This document shows, one piece after another, positions 53,886-64,000 of a DNA stretch of 64,000 bases. The position numbers were made by a program, and so were the translations under genes. The DNA lies in the NCBI RefSeq assembly GCF_042477335.2, contig NC_091249.1:51196001-51260000 (forward strand). The letters are read 5' to 3'. This stretch comes from Ovis canadensis (lineage: Eukaryota > Chordata > Mammalia > Artiodactyla > Bovidae). How positions within the stretch are numbered: position 1 is the stretch's first letter; each line of letters starts with the position of its first letter. A model generated the notes under the pieces. The model was not told the DNA's origin. It saw only the letters and a program-made list of their open reading frames with translations, and ran no database searches.

Positions 53886-55499
53886 GTGAGTCCGGGGGCT
53901 TCAGAGGCTGGAAGCCCCTCGCCTGCCTGCTAGTTTCGCAGGGAGTGGCGGAAGCGCGGGGCGGGGACGTGGACCGGCCCCCAGGTCTACGGTCACACCC
54001 CCTGGCGCTCGGCCCGCCCATTTGCGCGAGGCGCCAGGGGACTCCCTGACTCGTGCACCACGCTATGGCCCGGGCGCCGTGGGCCAGCTCCCCTGAAAAA
54101 TCCAGGCTGCGGCACCCCAAGAATCGCGCGCAGATGGTCAATGGCCTTGTCACGCTCTGGCCGTGGGCTTCTTTCCCCCGCCTTAGTCACCTACCAGAGC
54201 TCACCTCTTCCTGAATTCGAGGACTGGAATCTCTAGGCTTGCCGTCTAGGCCATCTCAGAGACCCCCCCAGAACCTTCCTTGCCAGCCTCGTAGCCCCTT
54301 CACCGTCCCAGTTTCCAGGTTCACCCATCCCTACTGTCTTTTGCCTCCCTTTCATGCCCCGCACTTCCGAGGGCTGTAGAAGGCCACCTCCTTACCTCAG
54401 TGTACCTTCTGGACTTGGTGACTGAGTCCTGGCTTACCTCTGCTTTTTGGTGTCTCTTCTCTTGTCTCCACCGGCTGGGTCCTTTTTCTAATATGGGGGC
54501 CAGGAGCCTGAGAACCTGGCCAGGGCATTCTTTGGCTCCAGCTTCTTGTTTGTATCCCACGCTTGACCCAAAGTTGAGAATGGAATACATAAGGCCACCT
54601 AGGAGGGCATTTCTGAGCTTCCCAGCTTGCTCTGCACTTGACCTGGCCCTGGATAAGATAGGCATAGAAAGAGGAGAATAGAAAGAGCTGCTGTGACCCT
54701 GTTCTGTGACCCACTTCACAGTTCTTAGCAGAGCTACCTGCTTAACTCTAACCCAGAAGTACACAAACTGGGCTTTTGTGCTAATTCTGTCAGGTAATCT
54801 GCGGAGAAATCAGATTTCTCTAAAGATTTGTTTGCTTGCTGAGCAGACTAAACTTGGAAGTTAATATATTGCTTGTGAACTGACTGCCATGGGATAAAAT
54901 GAAATTTTTGACCACATCCAAGGAAGATATGTTTAAATTTGGGGTGGTACACACGACAGACCTATACCCTATATATACTTTACCAGTAAAACTAGTCTTG
55001 TGTGACTCTTAAATTAATATGAGGCTCCTATCTCCCTCATTCTTATACTTCAAACTTGTTTGGCACAGAGTTACAATTTTCCTTTCATTAATTTGACGAA
55101 TACTGTCTTCCCAGGATTGGCTGGAAATCAAAGCTGCAGAGATGAAAATACTGTCCTTGCCCTGGAGGGGCTTGTGGTCTGGTCCAGGAAGCAGATGCCA
55201 AGACAGTTGCAATATAATGTAGTGGGTGCAGTAAAGAGGAAAGTCTAAAAGTTGGGGGTACACAAAGAGGAAGTGACCTTTGTCCTCAGGGGACAGCGCA
55301 GGCATGCTCTGGACCTTGAAGCAGAGAACACAGCAGCTGTGCTCTGGAAAGTGAACTGTTTATGTGTGTGTGAGTGCACACAATCACTTAAAGACCAATT
55401 CATTTCTCTGATCTCACTTTGTCCAGTGATTTGTTTGAGGTCTAGATAGATACCTATAGCACCAAGTCCTACTCACCTTGGGTTTTTTATTTTCTCTTA

Positions 55500-56020
55500 G
55501 TTATAATTTTTGTTTTCTCATTGAGTTGTAATTTACACACCATAAAATTCACCCATTATAACTGTACAATTCAATGATTTGTAGTAAAAGTATAGAGTTG
55601 TATAACCCTAGGCCAACTTAGAATATTTCCATCACTCCAATTAGTTTCTTTGTGCTTTTTTTTTTTTTTTTTCCGGCTGTGCCAAGTCTTAGTTGCAGTA
55701 TGTGGGATCTAGTTCTCTGACCAGGGATCAAACTCAGGGCACCTGCATTGGGAGTGTGGAGTCTTAGCCACTGAACCACCAGGGAAGTCCCTCTTTTGTG
55801 TTCTTTTGCATTAAATCCCCACTCTCACCTCCTGCCCTTGGCAACCACTAGTCTGTTTTCTGTCTCTATAAATTTGCCCTCTCTGAACTTTTCACATAAA
55901 TGGAAATATAATACATAGTCTTTTGCATTTTGTTTCTCTCACTCAGCATGTTTTTGAGGTTTAGCCTCAAAATTAATTAATACTTTATTCCTTTTTATTG
56001 TTAAATAAAATTCCATTGTA
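55500..56020 (-). mobile_element. Old L1 3' end, antisense, split by a CHR SINE
   Basis: The plus strand reads 'acaccataaaattcacccattataactgtacaattcaatg', 'cttggcaaccactagtctg', 'ctctataaatttgccctctctgaac' and 'cctttttattgttaaataaaattccattgtatg', the reversed ORF2/3' end of an L1M-type element. Confidence 0.75.
55668..55793 (-). mobile_element. Short CHR-type SINE, antisense
   Basis: Starts with a T17-18 run (poly(A) of the reverse copy) at about 55657-55672, then 'ggctgtgccaagtcttagttgc' to 'ccaccagggaagtccc'. Inserted in the L1M fragment. Confidence 0.87.
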
Positions 56021-56965
56021 TGATTCTTGCTTTTTTATCCTCTAATGATCTCTGCCTTTCAAGTGGGCTATTTAAACTATTGACATTTAATTTAGTTGTT
56101 GATATGGTTAGATTTGCTGTCCCTCCTTCATGACCTTGTGAAAATCAGCCCTCTGTTTCACATTCTAGATCTCTCAGCCTCTGCCCCATACATCTTCTGA
56201 TTATCTACAATATAGATACAAAATAAATCCTATCAATTAGGTGCTTTCTCATAAGATTTGGAAGGTAGAAATGTGGTGAAAATCACATTCCTAAGACTAT
56301 TGGTACTATCAAGAAAAATTGTAAAACTGTATGGTCTTCTCACATCAGTGTTCCAGCATCCATTCTCCAGCTTCATAGGTTAAGAGGCCTGTTCCGTGAC
56401 ATGGAGCTTCTTTACTTCAGCAAAGCTGCAGTGGAGGCCTCAGAGACTAGCTCACATGTTAGAACAGTAATGCATGCATTGTTCCGGAGACATTTCCAGA
56501 AGGCTCAGCCTAGTACCTCAGTCTTTCCAATATTTTCTAAGCACCTAATTGCTTGTATCAAACCTGTCCCCTGTGGTAATTGGTAGGTGGATTAGAGTTG
56601 TATCTGAGCAACAGAGATGCACATTCAGGCCACCTTCCCAGAATTCTGATAACTCATGTAAGTCTTTTTCCCCTCTGTGGACCTTAGCTTCCTCCAGCCT
56701 CATGAACTTCTCGCAGATTTTTGTAAGTCATGAATTCAGGAAAGGGTTGACTGGACAGTTCTGACTCAAGGTCCCTTTTGCAATTGCAATCAGTTGGTAG
56801 CTAGAGCTGAAACAATAGTGGATGGAACTTCTGGAGGCTGACTAGGTCTCTTTTCTTTTCATGTAGTCTCAGGGTCTCTCCATGTGATTTCATGATGGAA
56901 TAGTTAGGGCTTCCTCCAAGTTTGGAAGAAAACTGCTTATGTAGTGGCTTAAGACTTGAAGAATA

Positions 56966-57066
56966 GTACTCGCTTCGGCAGCATATATACTAAAATTGGA
57001 ACAATACAGAGATTAGCATGGCCCCTGCGCAAGGATGACCCACAAATTCATGAAGCATTCCATATT
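56966..57066 (+). pseudogene. RNU6: U6 snRNA retropseudogene
   Basis: Nearly full-length U6 spliceosomal RNA sequence starting gtactcgcttcggcagcata and ending gaagcattccatatt. It retains the gattagcatggcccctgcgc segment with the ACAGAGA-box area (acagag). There is a 3-nt loss in the acagagaagattag segment (reads acagagattag), plus transitions at former CpGs. The 3' terminal T run needed for Pol III termination is replaced by a poly(A) tail (57067-57079). The direct repeat aagacttga at 56951-56959 and 57078-57086 marks L1-mediated insertion. Upstream U6-type promoter elements (PSE, TATA) are not visible. Confidence 0.93.
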
Positions 57067-57865
57067 AAAAAAAAAAAAAGACTTGAGCAAATATTCCCAA
57101 TTTGGTTCATTTTTATAATATGTCTTCCACATGTCTATATGTTGCTTAGTGGTCAGGCAGTGATTCAGTAACACCTGGAGTCAGTAAGGCCTCAGTCCTC
57201 TGCAGTTGGATCTGTGGGTATGTAGGAAAGGGCATTCAAAGTTCAGGCCATTTTAAAGTCAGCCCTAACTTTTACTTTCTGTCAGGCTCTTTTGCATCAC
57301 TTATGTTCATATGAACAACCAGAGTTGGCCAGGAGTATTAGCTACCTTAGGCCCTCTTAGGTCCCCACTGCCATACAGGCTCAGCCACAGACATTGCTAA
57401 CCTCAGGTTATAGTAAAGCCTTTGGCTTTTCCTGCTCACCTGCCTCTGAGACCATCATTTCCACCGACATTCTCAAAAGATCAGGGCATTGCGCACCACT
57501 CCAACTCAAGCACTTTCCTCTTTCATGGGGAAGCTGTTGGTTCTCACATCCTGCCTCTTCCTGGTAGAACCTCTGCTCTGACTGAGTGTGGGAGGTGATG
57601 AGAACAGTCCCAGACCCCTGCTGTTCTCATCCAGAGTTCAGCAGTTGTACAAGCATGACTGCTTCCCGGATTGTTAAGTGCCTTTGATCAGTTTCCAGAG
57701 TACTGAAGGGATTGTCTCTGTCAACTTTGTCCAGTTTTACAGTAGCTCTGGGTGAAGAAGATCTCCTCTACTATGGCTGTAAGCTCTACCTTATACTCAT
57801 TTTATGTTCAACTTCACTTTCTCTGCTTGACCTCTAAATTTGGAGGGTCCAGGACTCAAAATCCC

Positions 57866-58205
57866 AGGGGCTTCCCTGGGATTGGTAAAGAATCCAGTCC
57901 ACTCAGTGGTAAAGAATCCGCCTGCCAGTGCCAAAGACACTAGTTCCATCCCTGATCCAGGAAGATTCCACATACTGCAGAGCAGCTGTGCCTGTGTGGC
58001 ACAGGTAATGAGTTTGTGCTCTAGAGCCCGAGAACCACAACTACTGAGCCCATAAGATACAGCTACTGAAGCCTGTGCACCCTAGAGCCTGTGCTCTGCA
58101 ACAGGAGAAGCCACTGCAATGAGAAGCCCACACCCTCCACACCTGGAGAAAAAACCTGCACAGCAGCAAAGACCCAGCACAGTCAAAATAAATAAACAAA
58201 CATTA
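57866..58205 (+). mobile_element. CHR-type SINE with partly duplicated head
   Basis: Starts 'ggggcttccctgggattggtaaagaatcc'; a second 'actcagtggtaaagaatccgcctgcc' follows about 30 bp later, so the head segment is repeated. The rest is a normal long CHR with a (taaa)n tail. Confidence 0.85.
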
Positions 58206-58229
58206 ATCCCAAGAACTCTCCTTTTCCAT

Positions 58230-58990
58230 CTACATTAGGTATCCTCTTCTAGTCCACCGCTTTAAACAGGATAAATACACTGATGAGTCTCAATTTGTAT
58301 TTCCAGCTCTGACCTTTCCCTTGAACTCCAGGCTTGCATCTCAAGGTGACTACTTGATATCTCTACCCATGTGTATGATAGAACACTCATGTTTAATATA
58401 GTTGAAGGAAACCCATGTGTATGATAGAACACTCATGTTTAATATAGTTGAAGGAAAAGTCTTGATTTCCCCTCCAACACTGTCTTGCTCCACTTCTCAT
58501 CTACTTGTTGCTCAAATTCAAAACCTAGGAGTTATCCCTGACTCCTGTCCTACTTCACCCCCTCCATCCAGTCAGAGAAATTGGATGTCAGATCTACTTC
58601 CAGAACATAATTCCAAACCCATCCACTTCTCCTCATCTCCGCTGACAACCTACCTGGTCCAGATTTCTGTTATCTGCTGCCTAGAAGACTGCAGCAGCCT
58701 CCTCCCTGCTCTCCCTGCTGCCGTTCCTATTCCCATACAGTCTGCTGACACAATGAACAGACTAATCTTTTCAAAATGTAAGCCATATCTTGTCACCTCT
58801 CATTGCACTAAGAATAAAATCCATAGTTCATGGATTATGAGGCCTATACTGATTTGGCATTATCTGGTAGGCCTCAAGCTGTCTCTCCCAACTTTATTTC
58901 CTACCACTATTCACTCATTCACCATACTGTATCCACAGTGTCCTTCTCTTCATTCCTTGCATATGTCAGACTTATTCCTGCCTCAGAAAC
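58230..58990 (+). mobile_element. L2 LINE internal/3' segment
   Basis: Ancient L2-like sense sequence: 'aatctttttcaaaatgtaagcc'-type motif (58768-58790), 'aagaataaaatccatagttcatgg', 'gaggcctatactgatttggcattatctgg', 'cacagtgtccttctcttc', 'gacttattcctgcctcag'. A long forward frame (58402-58998) crosses it but begins in a local duplication and has no domain. Confidence 0.65.
58365..58456 (+). repeat. Perfect 46-bp tandem duplication
   Basis: The unit beginning acccatgtgtatgatagaac and ending gttgaaggaa is present at 58365-58410 and exactly repeated, head to tail, at 58411-58456. No microhomology beyond the shared a's is evident at the junction. Confidence 0.97.
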
Positions 58991-58994
58991 TTGA

Positions 58995-61590
58995 TTAATT
59001 TATTTTATTGAAGTATAATTGATTTACAACATTGTATAAATTTCTGCTGTACAGCAAAGTAATATTTTTTCATATTATTTTTCATTATGGTTTATCATAG
59101 GATATTAAATATAGTTCCCAGTGCTATACAGTAGGACCTTTTTGTTTAATTCATTCGACATACAGTGGTTTGCATCTCCTAATCCCAAACTCCCAATACA
59201 TCCCTCTCCCACTCCCTCCCCTTGGTAATGACAAGTCTGTTCTCTATGTCCGTGAATCTGTCTGTTTCATAGATAGGTTCATTTGTGTCGTATTTTGAGA
59301 TTCTGCATGTAAGTGATATATGGTATTTGTCTTTCTCTGTCTGACTTCACTTAGTATGATAATCTCTAGGTGCATCCATATTGCTACATATGACATTATT
59401 TCATTCTTTTTTTATGGCTGAGTAATGCAGAGTTCCAAAGAATAGCAAGAAGAGATAAGAAAGCCTTCCTCAGTGATCAATGCAAAGAAATAGAGGAAAA
59501 CAACAGAATGGGAAAGACTAGAGATCTCTTCAAGAAAATTAGAGACACCAAGGGAACATTTCATGCAAAGATGGGCTGGATAAAGGACATAAATAGTATG
59601 GACCTAACAGAAGCAGAAGATATCAAGAAGAGGTGGCAAGAATACATGGAAGAACTATACAAAAAAGATCTTCACGACCAAGATAATCATGATGGTGTGA
59701 TCACTCACCTAGAGCCAGACATCCTGGAATGTGAAGTCAAGTGGGCCTTAGAAAGCATCACTACGAACAAAGCTGGTGGAGGTGATGGCATTCCAGTTGA
59801 GCTATTTCAAATCCTGAAAGATGATGCTGTGAAAGTGCTGCACTCAATATGCCAGCAAATTTGGAAAACTCAGCAATGGCCACAGGACTGGAAAAGGTCA
59901 GCCTTCATTCCAATCCCAAAGAAAGGCAATGCCAAAGAATGCTCAAACTACCACACAGTTGCACTCATCTCACACGCTAGTAAAGGAATGCTCAAAATTC
60001 TCCAAGCCAGGCTTCAGCAGAACGTGAACTGTGAACTTCCTGATGTTCAAGCTGGTTTTAGAAAAGGCAGAGGAACCAGAGATCAAATTGCCAACATCTG
60101 CTGGATCATGGAAAAAGCAAGAGAGTTCCAGAAAAACATCTATTTCTGCTTTATTGACTATGCCAAAGCCTTTGACTATGTGGATCACAATAAACTGTGG
60201 GAAATTCTGAAAGACATGGGAATACCAGACCACCTGACCTAGCTCTTGAGAAATGTGTATGCAAGTCAGGAAGCAACAGTTAGAACTGGACATGGAACAA
60301 CAGACTGGTTCCAAATAGGAAAAGGAGTACATCAAGGCTGTATATTGTCACCCTCCTTATTTAACTTCTATACAGAGTACATCATGAGAAACGCTGGGCT
60401 GGAGGAAGCACAACCTGAAATGAAGATTGCTGGGAGAAATATCAATAACCTCAGATATGCAGATGACACCACCTTCATGGAAGAAAGTGAAGAGGAAATA
60501 AAGAGTTTCTTGATGAAAGTGAAAGAGAAGAGTGAAAAAGTTGGCTTAAAGCTCAACATTCAGAAAATGAAGATCATGGCATCTGGTCCCATCACTTCAT
60601 GGCAAATAGATGGGAAACAGTAGAAACAGTGTCAGACTTTTTGGCGGGCGGTGGGGGGCCTCCAAAATCACCGCAGATGGTGATTGCAGCCATGAAATTA
60701 AAAGATGCTTACTCCTTGGAAGAAAAGTTATGGCCAACCTAGATAGTATATTCAAAAGCAGAGACATTACTTTGCCGACTAAGGTCCGTCTAGTCAGGGC
60801 TGTGGTTTTTCCAGTGGTCATGTATGGATGTGAGAGTTCGACTATGAAGAAGGCTGAGCACCAAAGAATTGATGCTTTTGAACTGTGGTGTTGGAGAAGA
60901 CTCTTGAGAGTCCCTTGGACTGCAAGGAGATCCAACCAGTCCATTCTGAGGGAGATCTACCCTGGGATTTCTTTGGAGGGAATGATGCTAAAGCTGAAAC
61001 TCCAGTACTTTGGCCACCTCACGCGAAGAGTTGACTCATTGGAAAAGACTTTGATGGTGGGAGGGATTGGGGGCAGGAGGAGAAGGGGACGACAGAGGAT
61101 GAGATGGCTGGATGGCATCACTGACTCAATGGACGTGAGTCTGAGTGAACTCCGGGAGTTGGTGACGGACAGGGAGTCCTGGCGTGCTGCAATTCATGGG
61201 GTCACAAAGATTCGGACACGACTGAGCGACTGAACTGAACTGAATACTCTATTGTGTATAGGTATCACATCTTCTTTATCTGTTCATCTATTGATGGACA
61301 TTTAGATTGTTTCCATGTCTTGGCTATTGTGAACAGTGCTACTATGAACATAGAGGTACATATATCTTTTTGAATTGTAGTTTTGTCTGGATATATACCC
61401 AGGAGTGGGGTTGCTGGATCATATGGCAACTCTATTTTTTCAGTTTTTAAAGGAACCTCCATGGTGTTTTCCGTAGTGACTGTACCAATTTACGTTCCCA
61501 CCAGCAGTGTAAGGGAGTCCCCTTTTCCCCACACCCTCTTCAGCATGTGTTATTTGTAGACTTTTTAATGATGACCATTCTGGGTCACAC
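58995..61590 (-). mobile_element. L1 3' end, antisense, carrying a BovB
   Basis: The reversed L1 3' UTR is at 58995-59426 ('attgaagtataattgatttac', 'cacttagtatgataatctctagg', 'tatggctgagtaat') and continues at about 61245-61590 ('ctctattgtgtataggtatcac', 'gtttccatgtcttggctattg', 'ggagtggggttgctggatc'). Confidence 0.85.
59427..61244 (+). mobile_element. BovB LINE, 1.8 kb, sense, in ZNF346 intron 1
   Basis: 5'-truncated BovB with long readable RT segments: 59508-60242 (GGGDGIPVELFQILKDDA, KRSAFIPIPKKGN, AGFRKGRGTRDQI, FIDYAKAFDYVDH), a TAG at 60240-60242, then 60246-60623 with HQGCILSPSLF and the intact catalytic YADD (about 60456-60467), and C-terminal 60610-61233. A G-rich replacement near 60640-60660 and a frameshift end the RT frame. 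It ends at the typical (gaact) 3' terminus. Confidence 0.93.
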
Positions 61591-61814
61591 ATTTTATTAG
61601 ATTTTGGGGATACAAAGTCATAAATGACATGATCCTTACCCTGTGTAGTCTCTGGGAATCAGATTCTAAATATTCTTGAGAGGGAACCCCATCTTCTTTA
61701 ATAAAATAATCCAACATCTCCAGGCAAGGAGAGGATGACTGGACCCTGGGTAACATTTTCCCCTTGTGGGCTTTGCATTCTGAAGAGCCTCTCACCCTCC
61801 CTTTGAAAAGCTCT

Positions 61815-62094
61815 CCGGGGCTTCCCTGGCGGCTTAGTGGTAAAGAATCCACCTGCCAGTGCAGGAGACACGGGTTCAATCCCTGATCCAGGAAGATCCC
61901 ACATGCCCCACAGCAACTGAGCCCATGTGCCGCAACTGCCGAGCCCATGCACCCTAGAGCCTGGCTCTGCAACAAGAGAAGCCACTGCAATAAGAAACCT
62001 TCACACCACAACAAGTAGCCCCTGCTTGCTGCGACTAGAGAAAGCCCGCACAGAGCAGTGAAGACCCAGCACAGCCAAAGATAAATAAAAATTT
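61815..62094 (+). mobile_element. CHR-type SINE with 9-bp TSD
   Basis: Full-length sense copy with a relatively intact tRNA-like head. The repeat aaaagctct lies at 61806-61814 and 62095-62103. Confidence 0.92.
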
Positions 62095-63075
62095 AAAAGC
62101 TCTGGCCCAGATCTATTCACACATCCACTTCCTTTTGTTTCTCTGAGGATGGCTGAGGCAGCCAAAGTCTTTCAGAAAAATTTACCGAACAGTGTAGGAG
62201 AAAAATGGGGAAATAAACAAGGGACTCCAAGGAGCAGAAATATAGCCAGGCAACACCCCTTCTTCCCAAAAGGGCTGTTATAAATAAGCTTTAGTTCTTG
62301 TGGGAGAAGAACCTTAAAACTTCCCCACCCAAAAATTCCCTCCAGGAAATATTGTCCACTTTCTGATCCAGAGTAGAAGATAAAAAACATGGATTTGCCA
62401 TCTCATCATGGTTTTCTAGACTTATCCCTGCCTCAGATTATCAATGTCATGATGATAGAAATGTCTGGAGTGAGATTCTACTCCCTCCTCAAAAAGTAAG
62501 GTCTTGTTTTCCAGGTGCAACAATTAAGTACAGGTTAATACTGTGGTTTCCTACAGTGTGAAACTTACATGACATAGTGAGTAATTTTAGATATTTCAAA
62601 ATCAGATCAAGAACAGTAAGAGAATTATTTCCTTTTCAAGTCTTTCAGTCCTTCCAGTTCTATCTGAGATGATGTCTCAGTTGGTTGCTACCATGTCTTA
62701 ACACCTCTCCTCACAGTTGCCACTGTCTTAATGTTCCTTTTAGGAAGCTCTGCAAGCTTCTTGCACCAGTATCTAACTAGAATTGTTTCTTTTTTAATGT
62801 ATTCATTTGTATTGGTTTTTACTTAAGTTTGTAATTTAAAGACTCCTTTTTAAAAGAATTTAGTAAAGAAAGTTAGCCTACATAAAATTATAAAGCAAGT
62901 TACAGGTTTGGTGGCTCAAGAATATAGCCTGAGTCATGAAAGCCCTTAGGGAAGGGGTGGCAGATTTAATGGTATGGCATTCCATTATTCAGTGCCTGCG
63001 TTTGAGGCAGCGTTCAAAGACAGTGCTGTTGAGGCAGGTTTTTAACTCACAGCGCTTTTATTTTTCTCTCTGTAG

Positions 63076-63179
63076 TGGAACACATGATCCAGAAGAACCA
63101 ATGTCTCTTCACCAACACCCAGTGTAAGGTTTGCTGCGCCTTGCTCATTTCTGAGTCCCAGAAGCTGGCACACTATCAG
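63076..63179 (+). CDS. ZNF346: ZNF346 (JAZ) coding exon 2
   Basis: After the acceptor tctctgtag the exon completes the split Val codon and reads [20 protein letters not shown] and [14 protein letters not shown]. The Cys pair CKVC and the first His begin zinc finger 1, of the matrin/U1 type with long spacing suited to dsRNA binding. It ends cactatcag|gtatgc, phase 0. Length 104 nt with no disruption. Identity with the human exon is essentially complete as I remember it. Confidence 0.95.
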
Positions 63180-63414
63180 GTATGCCCTTGTACCTTAGTA
63201 CTTTCTAGACCCAATGCCAAGCCCCCTCTTCTCTCTGTCTTGCACAGTGAATTCCTTCTTAGCCACCCAGATGTTGCCTCCATGCATGTTGGCTTAATTT
63301 TTGACTGAGTCTTAATTTGACTGATTGTCTTAACTTGACTGATTTACTTAATTTTTCTGAGTCTCATTTCTCCATCCAAATCAAGATCATTGTACTTATA
63401 TGTTCCCTTACAGC

Positions 63415-63605
63415 TCAGTGTAGTAGAAAGTGTATGCTTTGGCTTTAAATAAACCCGTAGTTGAATCACAACTCTGCTACTCGTCTTGGTCAAGAAACCT
63501 CATTATTTTAAGCCTCAGTTTCCTCATCTATAAGATTGAGATGATGATAATTTTCTCATAAATTTTTATGATTAGATTGGACAGCATCTAAGTAGGAATT
63601 CAGTA
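63415..63605 (+). mobile_element. MIR SINE in ZNF346 intron 2
   Basis: MIR-like pattern: 'gaatcacaactctgctactcg', 'ggtcaagaaacctcattattttaagcctcagtttcctcatctataag', then the 'gatgatgataat' segment. Confidence 0.75.
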
Positions 63606-63740
63606 TACCAGGTTTTTCCCCTACCCTCTCCCAAAAGTTTCTGTGAGGATGAACCACTGAAAATCTGGTAGATATTTTTGAGTGCCTTAGGTATAAAATG
63701 GCATTTGGGTATCTTTGATCTTTTTCCTGGGTTCTTACAG

Positions 63741-63833
63741 AGCAAAAAACATGCCAACAAAGTGAAGAGATACCTAGCAATCCATGGAATGGAGACACTA
63801 AAGGGGGAAATGAAGAGGCTAGACTCAGATCAG
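63741..63833 (+). CDS. ZNF346: ZNF346 (JAZ) coding exon 3
   Basis: Acceptor gttcttacag|agc and donor gatcag|gtaatc give a 93-nt, phase 0-0 exon of 31 codons: [20 protein letters not shown] and [11 protein letters not shown]. The KKH supplies the last zinc ligand of finger 1, so this finger is split across exons 2 and 3. The basic helix KKHANKVKR is the expected RNA-contacting part. The remaining fingers and the 3' end lie beyond the right edge. Confidence 0.95.
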
Positions 63834-63887
63834 GTAATCCAGCTGCCATGTTGCGACCACTCGCTTCCTGATGAAGCCAGCAGGCAG

Positions 63888-64000
63888 GTTGGTGTGGTGG
63901 AAAGAGCGTGGGCTTTGAGTCAGACTGACTTGGCTTCAAATCCTAGCCCTTTGTATAACTTGGGCAAGTCTTGATCCTTTCTAAGGCTTGATTTCTTCCT
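63888..64000 (+). mobile_element. MIR SINE in ZNF346 intron 3, cut by window end
   Basis: Starts 'tggtgtggtggaaagagcgtgggctttgagtcagactgac' and continues 'ttgggcaagtcttgatcc', the canonical MIR 5' half. Confidence 0.8.

Larger units (their letters stand above)
53450..54060. promoter_or_regulatory. ZNF346: CpG island, ZNF346 promoter and first exon
   Basis: GC-rich, CpG-dense block covering the presumed promoter, 5' UTR, coding exon 1 and the start of intron 1. It has no transposon. There is no TATA box at an appropriate distance, as expected for a housekeeping CpG-island promoter. Two copies of the TCTCGCGAGA-type motif lie 46-101 bp before the ATG and probably set the transcription start. 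Confidence 0.85.
53886..63075 (+). other. ZNF346: ZNF346 intron 1
   Basis: A 9.2-kb phase-1 intron with canonical gt (53886) and ag (63074-63075, preceded by a T/C tract). From 54061 to 55490 it is unique sequence without recognised features, ending in the CpG-island flank. The rest holds an L1/CHR pair, a U6 retropseudogene, an L2, an L1 carrying a BovB, and two CHR SINEs, listed separately. Sequence at 56025-56960, 57090-57860 and 62104-63075 shows nothing I can name. Confidence 0.9.

Noticed and set aside
56966-57066. Functional U6 snRNA gene
   Set aside because: Poly(A) tail in place of a T-run terminator, a 3-nt loss, TSD, and no upstream promoter elements.
58402-58998. 198-codon forward frame
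   Set aside because: It starts in a 46-bp tandem duplication and runs through a diverged L2 3' region with no protein similarity that I recognise.
59508-61233. RT-like frames in ZNF346 intron 1 as an exon or novel enzyme (retron- or DGR-like)
   Set aside because: They belong to a 5'-truncated BovB that ends at the family's normal 3' terminus; the genome is mammalian.
1-64000. Regularly recurring ~30-60 bp similar blocks suggestive of a CRISPR-like array
   Set aside because: The blocks are monomers of BovA and tRNA-like heads of Bov-tA/CHR SINEs, dispersed on both strands with TSDs, not evenly spaced identical repeats.

Overview
This window is nuclear DNA from a ruminant, most likely a bovid (cattle, buffalo, sheep or goat type). 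The evidence is its repeat content: many BOV-A2 and Bov-tA SINEs ending in (AGC)n or built on a tRNA-Glu-like head, CHR-type SINEs, and several BovB (RTE-clade) LINEs, all characteristic of cetartiodactyl or ruminant genomes. Protein-coding DNA is only a few hundred bases. Most long open frames are BovB or L1 reverse-transcriptase relics or lie inside SINEs.

Layout. 1-24.9 kb: a dense stack of nested transposable elements, with a processed pseudogene of tubulin-tyrosine ligase (TTL, about 4.04-5.02 kb), a Tigger-type DNA transposon, and an Hsmar1-like mariner (13.0-15.8 kb) that is both host and guest in a multi-layer nest. 24.9-25.6 kb: a CpG island with an NRF1-type site and a good minus-strand splice donor, interpreted from synteny as the promoter and first exon of UIMC1 (RAP80), which would run leftward through the window. 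25.6-53.4 kb: an intergenic interval filled by SINEs, BovB copies (one near full length, 34.1-37.5 kb), a fossil retroviral integrase segment, LTR remnants, an 840-bp retrocopy-like insert, and a processed pseudogene of PPIH (50.98-51.75 kb). 53.4-64 kb: a second CpG island and the start of ZNF346 (JAZ) on the plus strand. Three coding exons are present (53711-53885, 63076-63179, 63741-63833). Intron 1 holds a U6 retropseudogene, L2, L1 and BovB copies and a 46-bp tandem duplication. The gene continues beyond the window.

The two host genes are divergently oriented, as UIMC1 and ZNF346 are on human 5q35. Their CpG islands are about 28 kb apart, and nearly all of that spacing is transposon. ZNF346 is supported directly by protein-level recognition and consensus splice sites. 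UIMC1 is an inference from position, strand and promoter features, because none of its coding exons was recognised here. I found no new enzyme system. The unusual items are structural: the mariner nest, a perfect 35-bp palindrome, a SINE/L1 chimera, an orphan 3'-UTR-like retrocopy, and a pair of TCTCGCGAGA promoter motifs. Family names for repeats come from recognising consensus features by eye; boundaries without target-site duplications (TSDs) are approximate.
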